Shown here: positions 8,815 through 17,052 of the stretch, piece after piece | How the letters are laid out: every line of letters starts with the position of its first letter | Numbering within the stretch: the stretch's first letter is position 1 | Source: Synechococcus sp. CB0101 | Lineage (GTDB): Bacteria > Cyanobacteriota > Cyanobacteriia > PCC-6307 > Cyanobiaceae | DNA length: 64,000 nucleotides | Assembly (NCBI RefSeq): GCF_000179235.2 | Contig: NZ_CP039373.1 | Coordinates: forward strand, 2,725,617 to 2,789,616 | Direction: 5' to 3' | The notes under the pieces: model-generated | Database searches by the model: none | What the model saw: the letters and a program-made list of their open reading frames with translations, nothing else | Told to the model about the DNA's origin: nothing | Position numbers and translations under genes: made by a program

Positions 8815-9423
8815 TCAGGCCTTCAGCTTGGCGGCGCCGGCAGCGGCCTGCCACCAGAAGGCCAGCCAGGTGGCGATCCCCAGGAACTTGGCTCCTTCCT
8901 CGAACAACTGCAGCGTGGTGTACGGCACAGGAATCACTTCCTGCAGCTGATCGATCACCACCGACGCACCGAGCAACACCACCGCCAGCAAAAACGATCC
9001 ACCCCCCAGGGCCCGCACCTGCGGACGAAACCGGAAGAGGATGAGGAGCGCGAAGATTGCGTACAGACTGTACAGAAATGTGCTGCCGATGTAGCGGTCA
9101 TGCAGCAGGAACATGTCGTCGATGCAGAGCAGCAGCGAAAACAGGCCACCGCTGACCAGCAACTGCCGCACACGCCCGCGGATCGCCAGCACGCCGGATA
9201 AGCCCGCGAACAGAGCGATGGCGGCGGCTGAGATCCAGAGCAGGTAGCCGATGTTGGAGAGCAGGCCCACCCCCAGAGCGGTGTCGCAGGTCTGCGCCAG
9301 ATCGCGGATCACCAGCTGCGTGCGGATCCCTGCTGCAGCGCTCAACCAGAGCGCCAGCACATACACGAGCAAGGCCGGCAAAAGCGCGATCAGACCCACC
9401 CGTACCAAGGGTCGTTGGGGCAT
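8815..9423 (-). CDS. unrecognised multi-pass membrane protein
   Basis: A 202-residue protein with about six hydrophobic segments, which I cannot assign to a family. Polar residues stand out in or next to membrane segments: CIDDMFLLHD (about residues 99-108), a later VVIDQLQE and FEEGAKFLG. Such paired acidic and His residues can bind metal in membrane hydrolases (the PAQR/ceramidase type is one thought), but this is inference only. ATG at 9423 is preferred over GTG at 9426. A tandem CTTAAC repeat resembling a Pho box lies 31-47 bp upstream. It is 12 bp upstream of the AI-2E family gene and probably co-transcribed with it. Confidence 0.72.
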   Translation of the reverse strand: MPQRPLVRVGLIALLPALLVYVLALWLSAAAGIRTQLVIRDLAQTCDTALGVGLLSNIGYLLWISAAAIALFAGLSGVLAIRGRVRQLLVSGGLFSLLLCIDDMFLLHDRYIGSTFLYSLYAIFALLILFRFRPQVRALGGGSFLLAVVLLGASVVIDQLQEVIPVPYTTLQLFEEGAKFLGIATWLAFWWQAAAGAAKLKA

Positions 9424-9453
9424 CACAACAGGGGCTCCCGGCGTCGTGAGGAC

Positions 9454-9470
9454 GTTAAGCCGGGGTTAAG
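9454..9470 (-). promoter_or_regulatory. candidate Pho box (tandem CTTAAC, 11-bp period)
   Basis: Read on the minus strand, CTTAAC occurs twice with an exact 11-bp period (plus-strand GTTAAG at 9454-9459 and 9465-9470). Cyanobacterial PhoB/SphR boxes are tandem CTTAACC-type repeats with this period. It lies about 31 bp upstream of the membrane protein start at 9423 and 12 bp beyond the purE stop. Only two repeats are seen, and the first is followed by CCCGG. Confidence 0.45.
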
Positions 9471-9481
9471 TCACTGGCCCG

Positions 9482-10012
9482 TCAGCCCATCTGATTGAGA
9501 TAAGCGGCGCTGCCGAGCTCCAGCAAGCGGGCATCCTTCGCCACCACCTGATCGTGGAGCTCCTGCCGGTAGGCCGCCACCCGCTCCGCCAGAGCAGCAT
9601 CCGCTGTGGCCAGGATCTGGGCCGCCAGCAGCCCGGCATTGGCGCCGTTGCCGATGGCCACCGTGGCCACGGGAATACCCGCTGGCATCTGCACGATCGA
9701 ATGCAGCGAATCCACGCCGGAGAGTGCGCGCGTCTGCACCGGCACTCCAATCACCGGAAGCGTGGTGAGCGAGGCCACCATGCCCGGCAGGTGCGCGGCG
9801 CCGCCTGCTCCGGCGATGATCACTTTGAAACCGCGGCCGGCGGCGGCCTCAGCGAAGGCCACCATCTCCAAGGGCGTGCGGTGGGCTGACAGCACCCGCA
9901 CCTCCGCTGCCACCCCGAAGCGCTCGAGCATGGCCACTGCCGGCTGCATGGTGGGCAGGTCGGAGTCGCTGCCCATCACCACGGCCACCAGGGGGGCTGA
10001 CTGTTCAGACAT
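9482..10012 (-). CDS. purE: 5-(carboxyamino)imidazole ribonucleotide mutase
   Basis: PurE class I converts N5-CAIR to CAIR in purine synthesis. Conserved blocks are [14 protein letters not shown] near the N-terminus, [11 protein letters not shown] with the catalytic His, [14 protein letters not shown] and [15 protein letters not shown] chose ATG at 10012 (176 residues), because the upstream in-frame extension to 10057 is not conserved-looking and would run into the divergent nagA start. purK is not in the window. The two divergent genes share a 44-bp gap. Confidence 0.95.
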   Translation of the reverse strand: MSEQSAPLVAVVMGSDSDLPTMQPAVAMLERFGVAAEVRVLSAHRTPLEMVAFAEAAAGRGFKVIIAGAGGAAHLPGMVASLTTLPVIGVPVQTRALSGVDSLHSIVQMPAGIPVATVAIGNGANAGLLAAQILATADAALAERVAAYRQELHDQVVAKDARLLELGSAAYLNQMG

Positions 10013-10056
10013 CGGGGAGGTCCAGCGAGGATGGCATTGTCCCGCTCCGCATCCCA

Positions 10057-11190
10057 ATGCGCTGGCTCAGCTGTGTGCGCCTGCCGACTGAGCCTGGCCA
10101 GTGGCGGATCGGCCTGGATCGCCAGGGCGTGATCCAACAGGTGCAGCCCTTGCCTGCCAGCAGCGCCGCCCGCGGCGAGAGCTGGCGTGGCGACTGGCTG
10201 AGCCCAATGGGCATCGACCTGCAAATCAACGGCGGCCTGGGACTGGCCTTTCCGGAACTCACACCCGGCGATCTGCCGCGGCTGCTCGAGCTCCTGGAGC
10301 GGCTCTGGCGCGATGGGGTGGAAGCGATCGCGCCCACGCTGGTGACCTGCGGCATCCCCGAGCTGCGCCAAGCCCTGGCGGTGCTGCGCGAAGCCAGGGC
10401 AGCGCATCAGCCGGGCCGTTGCCGCTTGCTGGGGGCGCATCTGGAGGGGCCCTTCCTGGCGGAGGCCCGGCGCGGTGCCCATCCCCGCCAGCACCTGGCG
10501 GCTCCCAGCCTGGAAGCTCTCAACGCACGGATCGCCGGCCATGAACAGGAGATCGCCCTGGTCACGCTGGCACCAGAACTTGCCGGCGCCGGCGAGGTGA
10601 TTGGGGCCCTCCAGGAGCTGGGCATCCTCGTGAGCCTCGGCCACAGCGAGGCCACGGAAGCCCAGGCCGCCGAAGCCTTCCATCAGGGAGTGGGGATGAT
10701 CACCCACGCCTTTAACGCCATGCCGGGCCTGCACCACCGCGCCCCGGGGCCGATCGCCGCGGCCGCCCTGCGGGGAGACGTGGCCCTGGGCCTGATCGCC
10801 GATGGGGTGCACGTGGCGCCCTCGATGGCGGTCTTGCTGCAGCGGCTGCTGCCCGAGCAGGTGCTGCTGGTGAGCGATGCCCTGGCCCCCTACGGCCTGG
10901 CCGATGGGGTGCACCGCTGGGATGAGCGGGCCCTGATCGTGGAGAACGGCAGCTGCCGTCTGGAGGACGGCACCCTCGCCGGGGTAACCCTGCCTCTGCT
11001 GGAAGCGGTGCGGCGCCTGGCCAGCTGGAGCGGCGATGCCGAGCAAGCCATCGCTGCGGCCACCGTGCTGCCCCGGCGCCTCCTGGGCGGCACAGGGCCA
11101 TTGCCGCAGCAGCTGATCGGCCGTCCCCTGGCGGAGCTGCTGCGCTGGAGCGGCGACGCCGGAGATCTGCGCTGGAGCCGGGCGGCCTGA
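10057..11190 (+). CDS. nagA: N-acetylglucosamine-6-phosphate deacetylase
   Basis: NagA removes the acetyl group from GlcNAc-6-P in amino-sugar recycling. It is an amidohydrolase-fold enzyme of 377 residues. The metal and substrate motifs are present: [59 protein letters not shown], and [10 protein letters not shown] with the catalytic Asp. It is divergent from purE and is followed 43 bp later by chlM. No nagB is adjacent, so the role is more likely cell-wall amino-sugar salvage than a dedicated GlcNAc operon. Confidence 0.92.
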   Translation: MRWLSCVRLPTEPGQWRIGLDRQGVIQQVQPLPASSAARGESWRGDWLSPMGIDLQINGGLGLAFPELTPGDLPRLLELLERLWRDGVEAIAPTLVTCGIPELRQALAVLREARAAHQPGRCRLLGAHLEGPFLAEARRGAHPRQHLAAPSLEALNARIAGHEQEIALVTLAPELAGAGEVIGALQELGILVSLGHSEATEAQAAEAFHQGVGMITHAFNAMPGLHHRAPGPIAAAALRGDVALGLIADGVHVAPSMAVLLQRLLPEQVLLVSDALAPYGLADGVHRWDERALIVENGSCRLEDGTLAGVTLPLLEAVRRLASWSGDAEQAIAAATVLPRRLLGGTGPLPQQLIGRPLAELLRWSGDAGDLRWSRAA

Positions 11191-11233
11191 ATAGGATCCG
11201 CGCCATCGCACCGTTCGCCGCAGGCCCGCTCCA

Positions 11234-11959
11234 ATGCCCACCGAGCAGCTTCTCAACACCACTGAGGCCCAGAAGGCCGCCGAGAAGCAGGAGGTGAAGG
11301 GCTACTTCGAAACGACTGGTTTCGATCGCTGGAACCGCATCTACAGCGAGTCGGACGACGTGAACAAGGTGCAGCGCAACATCCGTATCGGCCACCAGAA
11401 AACGGTGGACAACGTGCTGGCCTGGCTCAAGGAGCAGGGCAACCTGGCGGGCCGCAGCTTCTGTGATGCCGGCTGCGGCGTGGGCAGCCTCACCCTGCCG
11501 CTGGCTGAGCTGGGAGCCGGCTCCATCGCCGCTTCGGACCTCTCGGAAGCGATGGTGAAGGAAGCCGAGCGGCGCGCCAACGAAGCGGGCGTGCAAAAGG
11601 GGCAGATCAGCTTCCTGGCCTCCGACCTCGAAAGCCTGAGCGGCCGCTACAACACCGTGGTGTGCCTGGATGTGTTCATCCACTACCCGCAGGAGCCGGC
11701 CGAGGAGATGGTGCGCCACCTGGCCTCCATGGCCGAGCAGCACCTGATCGTGAGCTTTGCCCCGTACACGCCGCTGCTGGCCCTGCTCAAAGGCATTGGC
11801 CAACTGTTCCCCGGACCCAGCAAAACCACTCGCGCCTACACCCTCAAAGAAGCCGGCATCGTGAAAGCCGCTGAGGAAGCGGGCTTCGTGCTGAAGCAGC
11901 GCAGCCTCAACCAAGCCCCCTTCTATTTCTCCCGCCTGCTGGCCTTCGAGAAGGCCTGA
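11234..11959 (+). CDS. chlM: magnesium-protoporphyrin IX methyltransferase
   Basis: ChlM transfers a methyl group from SAM to Mg-protoporphyrin IX, a committed chlorophyll step at the thylakoid or envelope-type membrane. It has 241 residues. The N-terminal VKGYFETTGFDRWNRIYSES is the hallmark, followed by the SAM-binding CDAGCGVGSLTLPLAELG and CLDVFIHYP. The C-terminal QRSLNQAPFYFSRLLAFEK is also typical. It follows nagA on the same strand. This gene is the clearest single marker of a photosynthetic organism in the first 20 kb. Confidence 0.96.
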   Translation: MPTEQLLNTTEAQKAAEKQEVKGYFETTGFDRWNRIYSESDDVNKVQRNIRIGHQKTVDNVLAWLKEQGNLAGRSFCDAGCGVGSLTLPLAELGAGSIAASDLSEAMVKEAERRANEAGVQKGQISFLASDLESLSGRYNTVVCLDVFIHYPQEPAEEMVRHLASMAEQHLIVSFAPYTPLLALLKGIGQLFPGPSKTTRAYTLKEAGIVKAAEEAGFVLKQRSLNQAPFYFSRLLAFEKA

Positions 11960-11963
11960 GCTC

Positions 11964-12026
11964 ATGGAGCTTCAAGCAACGGTGCTGGCCGCCGGTGCTG
12001 TGATCGCACTGGCGGCCGCGCTTTGA
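11964..12026 (+). CDS. possible 20-residue membrane peptide
   Basis: A 20-codon frame starting at ATG 11964, 4 bp after the chlM stop, encodes a strongly hydrophobic peptide (MELQATVLAAGAVIALAAAL) that would form one short membrane helix. It fills the gap between chlM and the convergent lipoprotein gene almost exactly. Photosynthetic complexes have many one-helix subunits of 29-40 residues, but this is shorter and matches none that I know. It could be chance or the remnant of a longer gene. Confidence 0.25.
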   Translation: MELQATVLAAGAVIALAAAL

Positions 12027-12027
12027 G

Positions 12028-12609
12028 TTAGAAGCGCTGGAACAGCTTGAGCTGAACGACCGGGGGATTGCCTGGCTCCACGACAGCACTCCCGATCTGC
12101 CCGGTGTAAGCCCCTCCCTGACCGATTACAGAAGCTTCATGCTGTTTCGGGAACAAATCGCCTAGCCCCAGCGCCACCGGACCAGTGCGATTCATTTCCG
12201 CCATTTCCTCAGCCTTGATGGTCACAAAACCCATAGAGCGCAGCTGCAAATTGCCATCAGGCAGCACAAACGTGCCCTGAAAATTCGTCAGGAATTTCGA
12301 CACGCCGGCATCAACCGATTGCTCCTGCACAATTTCCTCAACCCCAAAGAATTGGCCGGTTGCCTCATCACAGGCCTTAGGCCCCGTAGCCGTCGAAACA
12401 TTGACCGTGTAAGTCCAGCTGTCACCCACCGTGGGCCGGCCGTCATCACTGGCACTGTCATCGAACGAGGCCCGCTGAACCTTGCAGAGCGTGAGGGTCA
12501 TGGCTGTGGGCTGGTCTTGCTCCAGACCACTCCGCAAGCCCTGCGACGTGGAACAGGCCGTGACGGTGAACAACGAGCAAGCCACCAGCGGGGCAAGACA
12601 ACGGCGCAT
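12028..12609 (-). CDS. predicted lipoprotein, possible allene-oxide-cyclase-like barrel
   Basis: A 193-residue exported protein. The signal peptide MRRCLAPLVACSLFTVTAC ends in a lipobox-like VTAC, so lipidation is likely. The mature part is beta-strand-rich: DSWTYTVNVSTATGPKACDE, then FFGVEEIVQEQSVD, FQGTFVLPDGNLQLRSMGF and VIGQGGAYTGQIGSAVVEP. The alternation and the G-x-G-G-x-Y-x-G turn remind me of allene oxide cyclase/dirigent-type barrels, but that is inference. ATG at 12609 is preferred; GTG at 12627 is also possible. It converges with chlM. Confidence 0.7.
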   Translation of the reverse strand: MRRCLAPLVACSLFTVTACSTSQGLRSGLEQDQPTAMTLTLCKVQRASFDDSASDDGRPTVGDSWTYTVNVSTATGPKACDEATGQFFGVEEIVQEQSVDAGVSKFLTNFQGTFVLPDGNLQLRSMGFVTIKAEEMAEMNRTGPVALGLGDLFPKQHEASVIGQGGAYTGQIGSAVVEPGNPPVVQLKLFQRF

Positions 12610-12647
12610 GGGGATCGGACGGCTCACACAGGTCTAACCACGAGGGA

Positions 12648-13697
12648 TTAAGCCTCGGTAAATCCCAGGATCGTCGTGGTGCCGGGTGTGATCCGCAGAG
12701 GCAGCGGCGGCGGCGCCTCCAGGTGCAGCGGTGCACGCGCCGGAGGTCGCAACACGAAGCGACAGGCATGCAGAAGATATCCGCCGTCACCAGGCAGCAC
12801 CTGCGGATCCGCACGACCACCGGCGCGATACAACGGGTCGCCCTCCAACGGTGCCCCGATCGCAGCGGCATGAATGCGGATCTGATGCGGGCGGCCCGTG
12901 GCAATCGCCACCTCAACCAGACAGCTCTCCGGCCGGCGCTCCAGCAGGGTGAAGCAACTGCGGGAGGGCAACGCAGCTCTGGGGGAGACATCTGCGGCGC
13001 ACCAGATCTCCCCCAACAGCGGATGGGGACGCCGGCCGATCGCGGTGGTCACGTCGCGGGATTCACCGACTTGCCAGTCCGCTGGCAACGGCTGCGTGAG
13101 GGCGCGGTAGATCTTGAGGCACCCGGAGTGGGGATGCTCCTCGGCGCCGAAGTATTCCTGATCGCCATGCGGCTGAGCCGCCGCGGTGCTCTCGCGCAAC
13201 TGGGCGCTCAGCCAAGCGCGGCTCTCGGCACGACGCGCGCACACCAACAGCCCTGAGGTGAAGCGCCCCAGCCGGTGCACCGGGCGAGCTTCCGGTGCCC
13301 AGCCCTGCAACTGCGCCAGCAGCGTGTGCTCCAGGAAGCCTCCGGCGGGCAGCACCGGCAAGCCGCTGGGTTTGTTGAGCACCAGTAGATCGCCGTCGTC
13401 GAACACGACCGAGGCCTCGTTCAGCACCGGCACGGCAGGCTCCAGCCAGGGCGGCCGATGCCACACCAACCGATCCCCGGCTGAGAGGGGCGCATCGGCC
13501 AGGAGCGGCTGGCCGTTACGCCACACCTCACCGGCGGCAAGGCGCTCGCTCCACAGCGCCCGATCTGAATGGGTGTAGCGCCCGGCGTAGAAAGCAACAA
13601 CGCTCGGGGATGCCGCGCTGATGCGATCGCGGTAGGCGTGGCCGCCATTGAAGGCAGCCGGTAGCCAGTCTTCGCGCGGAAGCTCGGCGCTACTCAA
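12648..13697 (-). CDS. RluA-family pseudouridine synthase-like protein lacking the catalytic Asp
   Basis: A 349-residue protein with the RluA fold: LLVLNKPSGLPVLPAGG (about residues 104-120), the catalytic-loop region RPVHRLGRFTSGLLVCAR (138-155), and GRPHQIRIHAAAIGAPLEGD near the C-terminus. In active RluA enzymes the loop reads HRLDxxTSG, with Asp as the nucleophile; here it reads HRLG (G144). The DNA there (13279-13290 region) is unambiguous. Either it is a non-catalytic RNA binder or it belongs to a clade using another residue. The start appears to be TTG at 13697, overlapping the regulator stop by 8 bp. Confidence 0.82.
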   Translation of the reverse strand: MSSAELPREDWLPAAFNGGHAYRDRISAASPSVVAFYAGRYTHSDRALWSERLAAGEVWRNGQPLLADAPLSAGDRLVWHRPPWLEPAVPVLNEASVVFDDGDLLVLNKPSGLPVLPAGGFLEHTLLAQLQGWAPEARPVHRLGRFTSGLLVCARRAESRAWLSAQLRESTAAAQPHGDQEYFGAEEHPHSGCLKIYRALTQPLPADWQVGESRDVTTAIGRRPHPLLGEIWCAADVSPRAALPSRSCFTLLERRPESCLVEVAIATGRPHQIRIHAAAIGAPLEGDPLYRAGGRADPQVLPGDGGYLLHACRFVLRPPARAPLHLEAPPPLPLRITPGTTTILGFTEA

Positions 13698-14436
13698 CCA
13701 GGCCGTGTTCGAGGGCGTAGCGCACCAACTCGGTGCGGCTGGCGGTGCCGGTTTTGGTGAACAGGCGGCTCACGTATTTCTCCACATTGCGGATGGAGGT
13801 TTCCAGGCGCCTGGCGATCTCCTTGTTCATCATTCCCTCCGCCACGAGCTGCAGCACCGAGGCTTCCCGCGGGGTGAACTCGTGCTTCACCGCAGCGCTT
13901 TGCTTCTTGCTGCCGCCCGTGGCCAACAGGGAGCGGATCTCGGTGATCTGCTTGGCCATCTGACCGATGTCGGCATCAGCGAAGCGAGCCGCTTCCTGCA
14001 GCAAGCGCTCCTGACGACGCACCACGTTGCGCACGCGGGCCACCAGCTCATCAGGGTCGAACGGCTTGGGGATGTAGTCGTCGCAGCCGGCCTGGAAGCC
14101 CTCGATGCGATCGGCCGTCATGCCCTTGGCGGTGAGGAAGATCACCGGCGTGCCGCCGAGGCGCTCGTCATCGCGCAGCTTGCGCAGCAGCCCATAGCCA
14201 TCGAGGCGGGGCATCATCACGTCGCTGATCACCAGGTCTGGCAGCAGCTCCTGGGCCTTGGCCCAGCCGTCTTCCCCATCCACGGCGGTGGTCACCTGGA
14301 AGCCCTCATCCTCCAGATAGGCCTGCACGGCGGTGCGTAGCCCGGGTTCATCGTCCACCAGCAGCAGCCGGGCCGGGGGCTGGGGAGCGGCGGCTTCGGC
14401 CTGCTCGGGGGCCTGGGATTCGGGTTCGAGGCTCAT
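13690..14436 (-). CDS. response regulator, NarL/LuxR type (Rre1/Ycf29-like)
   Basis: A 248-residue two-domain regulator. The receiver (about residues 22-140) has RLLLVDDEPGL and the phosphorylation site LVISDVMMPRLDGYG, with the Lys of FIPKP-type loop DDYIPKPFD. A linker helix leads to a C-terminal LuxR-type HTH (FTPREASVLQLVAEGMMNKE, then LETSIRNVEKYVSRLFTK). Architecture and linker resemble the cyanobacterial Rre1/Ycf29 regulator, a stress-responsive factor, but I cannot prove orthology. No cognate kinase is adjacent, as is usual for cyanobacteria. The RluA-like gene overlaps its 3' end. Confidence 0.9.
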   Translation of the reverse strand: MSLEPESQAPEQAEAAAPQPPARLLLVDDEPGLRTAVQAYLEDEGFQVTTAVDGEDGWAKAQELLPDLVISDVMMPRLDGYGLLRKLRDDERLGGTPVIFLTAKGMTADRIEGFQAGCDDYIPKPFDPDELVARVRNVVRRQERLLQEAARFADADIGQMAKQITEIRSLLATGGSKKQSAAVKHEFTPREASVLQLVAEGMMNKEIARRLETSIRNVEKYVSRLFTKTGTASRTELVRYALEHGLVE

Positions 14437-14445
14437 GGCCGCAAT

Positions 14446-14994
14446 CTATCGAGGGTTGCCAGGGAGCACCTGCTGCTGCTCACGCAACTGACCCGAGTAA
14501 CCGAGCTGACGGGCTGTGGCCTGGAGCGTGGCGGGATCCTTGCCGGCCTGTTCCGGGAAGCAGGCCGCCCACCAGATCTGGTGATCGAGCCGATTGGCCT
14601 CGGTGATGGTGCCGCCGGGATTGAGCTCCTTGATCAGCAGATCGCGGCCCCTGCGGGTGAGCCGCATCGGCGCCTCCGGGCTGCAACGCAACGTATCCAC
14701 CGCCAACTTCACATCACCGGGAGCTTCCACCCACACCACAATCGTGCGGGCCGAAGCATCCCGCGGATCGGGCTTGGCGTTGTGCACACCGATGGCAAAC
14801 GCCCCTTGCATCGTGGTCCATTCGCGCAGCAACACCAAATCGGCGGGTCGCTGATCGGTGGCACTGCGGTGCGGGTTGCTGGGGTCTGGAGCCCCGAGGG
14901 AGGTCTGCGCGACGGCGGGAGCGGCGGCAAGGCCGAGCAGCAGCCCGCCGCCCACGGCGAAACGGCGCCAGATCCGCGGGAACGCATCAGCCAT
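14446..14994 (-). CDS. hypothetical exported protein
   Basis: A 182-residue protein starting MADAFPRIWRRFAVGGGLLL with a signal peptide ending near AAAPAVAQT, so it is periplasmic or lumenal. Recognisable but unassigned blocks are LVLLREWTTMQGAFAIGVHN and VVWVEAPGDVKLAVDTLRC, with conserved-looking Trp residues in HQIWWAACFPEQ. Two Cys in the mature part could form a disulfide. I know of no function. An in-frame extension to 15051 would overlap the divergent cysteine desulfurase, so ATG at 14994 is preferred. It ends 9 bp upstream of the NarL-type regulator. Confidence 0.68.
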   Translation of the reverse strand: MADAFPRIWRRFAVGGGLLLGLAAAPAVAQTSLGAPDPSNPHRSATDQRPADLVLLREWTTMQGAFAIGVHNAKPDPRDASARTIVVWVEAPGDVKLAVDTLRCSPEAPMRLTRRGRDLLIKELNPGGTITEANRLDHQIWWAACFPEQAGKDPATLQATARQLGYSGQLREQQQVLPGNPR

Positions 14995-15034
14995 CAGGGC
15001 GACCACAGCACGCTGCTTGCCAGCATGGGGGGCC

Positions 15035-16183
15035 ATGGCCGATCCCGTCATCTACCTGGATCACCAGGCCACCACCCCGTGCGAGCCGGCGGTGGTGGAG
15101 GCGATGGCGCCTTGGTGGACTGCGCAGTTCGCGAATCCCGCCAGCCGCAGCCACCGGCCCGGTCTGCTGGCGGCAGCGGCGGTGGAGCAGGCCCGAGGTC
15201 AAATCGCCGGTGCCCTGGGGGTGGAGCCCGCAGCGGTGGTGTTCACCAGCGGCGCCACCGAGGCCAACAACCTGGCCCTGAAGGGCCTGGCCGAAGCGGA
15301 GCTGCAGGCTGGCGGCGCGCGGCGCCACCTGCTCTGCCTCAGCACCGAGCACCGCGCCGTGCTCGATCCGCTGCGCTACCTGAGCCGCCACGGTTTTGAA
15401 CTCACCGAACTGGCGGTGCCCGCCTCGGGGCTGGTGGATCTCGAGCAGCTCCGCCAAGCGCTGCGGCCCAGCACCCTGCTGGTGAGCGTGATGGCGGCCA
15501 ACAACGAAATCGGGGTGCTGCAACCGATCGCGGCCATCGCCGAGCTCTGTCGATCCCAGGGAATCCGCTTCCATTGCGACGGCGCCCAAGCCGTGGGCCA
15601 CATCCCGGTGCGGCCGGCGGAGCTTGGGATCGATCTGCTCAGCCTGAGCGCTCACAAGCTCTATGGCCCCAAGGGCATCGGTGCCCTGGTGGTGGCCCCG
15701 GGGGTGACCCTGGCGCCACAACTGCATGGCGGCAGCCAGGAGCAGGGCCTGCGGGCCGGCAGTTTGCCGGTGCCGCTGATCGTGGGGCTGGCGACAGCGC
15801 TCGAGCTCGCCCTAACCGACCAAGCGGCACGGGCCGAGAGGCTTGAAGCGCTGCGGGAGCGCCTCTGGCAACAGCTGCAGGAGCTGGGCGGCATCCAGCG
15901 CAATGGCGCCCCGGCACCGCGGCTGGCCCACAACCTGAATGTCTGGATCGAGGGGGTGGAGGGCAGTGCCCTGCAACGGCGGCTGCGGCCTCACCTGGCG
16001 ATCAGCAGCGGCTCCGCTTGCAGCAGCGGCGAACCGTCCCACGTGCTGCAGGCCCTGGGGCTCAGCCGCCAGCAGGCAGCGGCGGCGCTGCGCTTCGGCC
16101 TGGGCCGCCACACCAGCCCGACCGACATCGACAACGCTGCTGCCCTGGTGCGGGCCGCCGTGACGGACTTACGCCAGCGCTGA
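15035..16183 (+). CDS. cysteine desulfurase, NifS/IscS-like
   Basis: A PLP enzyme that releases sulfur from cysteine for Fe-S clusters and tRNA thiolation. The start MADPVIYLDHQATTPCEP is typical. FTSGATEANNLALKGL, the PLP-lysine block SLSAHKLYGPKGIGALVV and the Cys loop SSGSACSSGEPSHVL are all present, so it is a group I (NifS/IscS) type with an intact catalytic Cys. It has 382 residues from ATG 15035; the longer open frame upstream is antisense to the exported protein. No iscU or suf genes are adjacent. Confidence 0.93.
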   Translation: MADPVIYLDHQATTPCEPAVVEAMAPWWTAQFANPASRSHRPGLLAAAAVEQARGQIAGALGVEPAAVVFTSGATEANNLALKGLAEAELQAGGARRHLLCLSTEHRAVLDPLRYLSRHGFELTELAVPASGLVDLEQLRQALRPSTLLVSVMAANNEIGVLQPIAAIAELCRSQGIRFHCDGAQAVGHIPVRPAELGIDLLSLSAHKLYGPKGIGALVVAPGVTLAPQLHGGSQEQGLRAGSLPVPLIVGLATALELALTDQAARAERLEALRERLWQQLQELGGIQRNGAPAPRLAHNLNVWIEGVEGSALQRRLRPHLAISSGSACSSGEPSHVLQALGLSRQQAAAALRFGLGRHTSPTDIDNAAALVRAAVTDLRQR

Positions 16184-16281
16184 GAGCCCCGCCTCAAACC
16201 GTTCACACTGAACGCTTAGTGCAACAAAAGCTGGGCGGGCGCTGCAGCGATCGCTACCTTCCAGGCAATTGCCTTGTGCTG

Positions 16282-17052
16282 ATGAGCCTGCCGACCCCCG
16301 GCACCAACAAGCTGCAGGTGCTGCGTGCTGTCGAAGACGGCTGGCAGGCCTTTTGCCGTGCCCCCTGGCCTTTTTTGCTGTTCCAGGTGCTCGTCACCTT
16401 GATCCTGGTGCCCTTCGGTGCGCTGCTGCTGGGGGGCCTGCTGCGCCTCAACAGTGGTGAACTGACCTTCCTGCACCCGGTGGCCGCCGGCATCGCCGTG
16501 GTGGTGGGCGCCATCGGCTACGTGATCGTGGGCCTCTGGGGCGTGGTGGGCATCACCCGCTGCGCCTGGATGAGCCTCGATGGCCAGCGCCCTTCCTTCC
16601 GCAACTTCACCCGCTGGGATGGGGCCGCCAGCGGCCGCCTGCTCGGTTCAGCCATCCTGCTGGCGATCGTGCTGGGCGTGGTGGGCTTGGTGGCCGCGCT
16701 GATCGGCACCGGCCTGAATGCGCTCAACACCACCCTCACCGTGATTCCGGTGATCGTGTTCGGCATCTTCTACATCTGGTTCCTGATCTCTCAGAAGTTC
16801 CTGCTGCAGCTGTCGCTGTTCGGTGTGAAGCGTCCTGTGGAAACCCTGCAAGCCGGCGTGAGCGGTGTGAACCCCAGCTGGTGGGTGGTGCTGTGGCTGG
16901 GGATCGTGGAAAGCGTGATCCACGCCGTGGCCGCCCTGTTCAGCTACGGCGGACTGTTCGTGATCTTCCCGGTGGTGATCTGCATCAGCACCGCGGCCTA
17001 CCGCCAGCTATTCGGCAGCCAAGACCACACCGGCATCCTCAGCAACGGCTGA
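16282..17052 (+). CDS. integral membrane protein of unknown function
   Basis: A 256-residue protein with about six membrane helices (first near residues 31-55, last near 225-245). Soluble parts include the N-terminal LQVLRAVEDGWQAFCRAPW and the loop MSLDGQRPSFRNFTRW. This resembles cyanobacterial membrane proteins with two repeated three-helix bundles, of DUF975/YciC-like appearance, but I cannot name a family. ATG at 16282 is the first sensible start after the cysteine desulfurase. The 98-bp gap before it holds a HIP1 octamer but no clear promoter. Its 3' end overlaps the convergent TPR-type gene by 14 bp. Confidence 0.75.
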   Translation: MSLPTPGTNKLQVLRAVEDGWQAFCRAPWPFLLFQVLVTLILVPFGALLLGGLLRLNSGELTFLHPVAAGIAVVVGAIGYVIVGLWGVVGITRCAWMSLDGQRPSFRNFTRWDGAASGRLLGSAILLAIVLGVVGLVAALIGTGLNALNTTLTVIPVIVFGIFYIWFLISQKFLLQLSLFGVKRPVETLQAGVSGVNPSWWVVLWLGIVESVIHAVAALFSYGGLFVIFPVVICISTAAYRQLFGSQDHTGILSNG

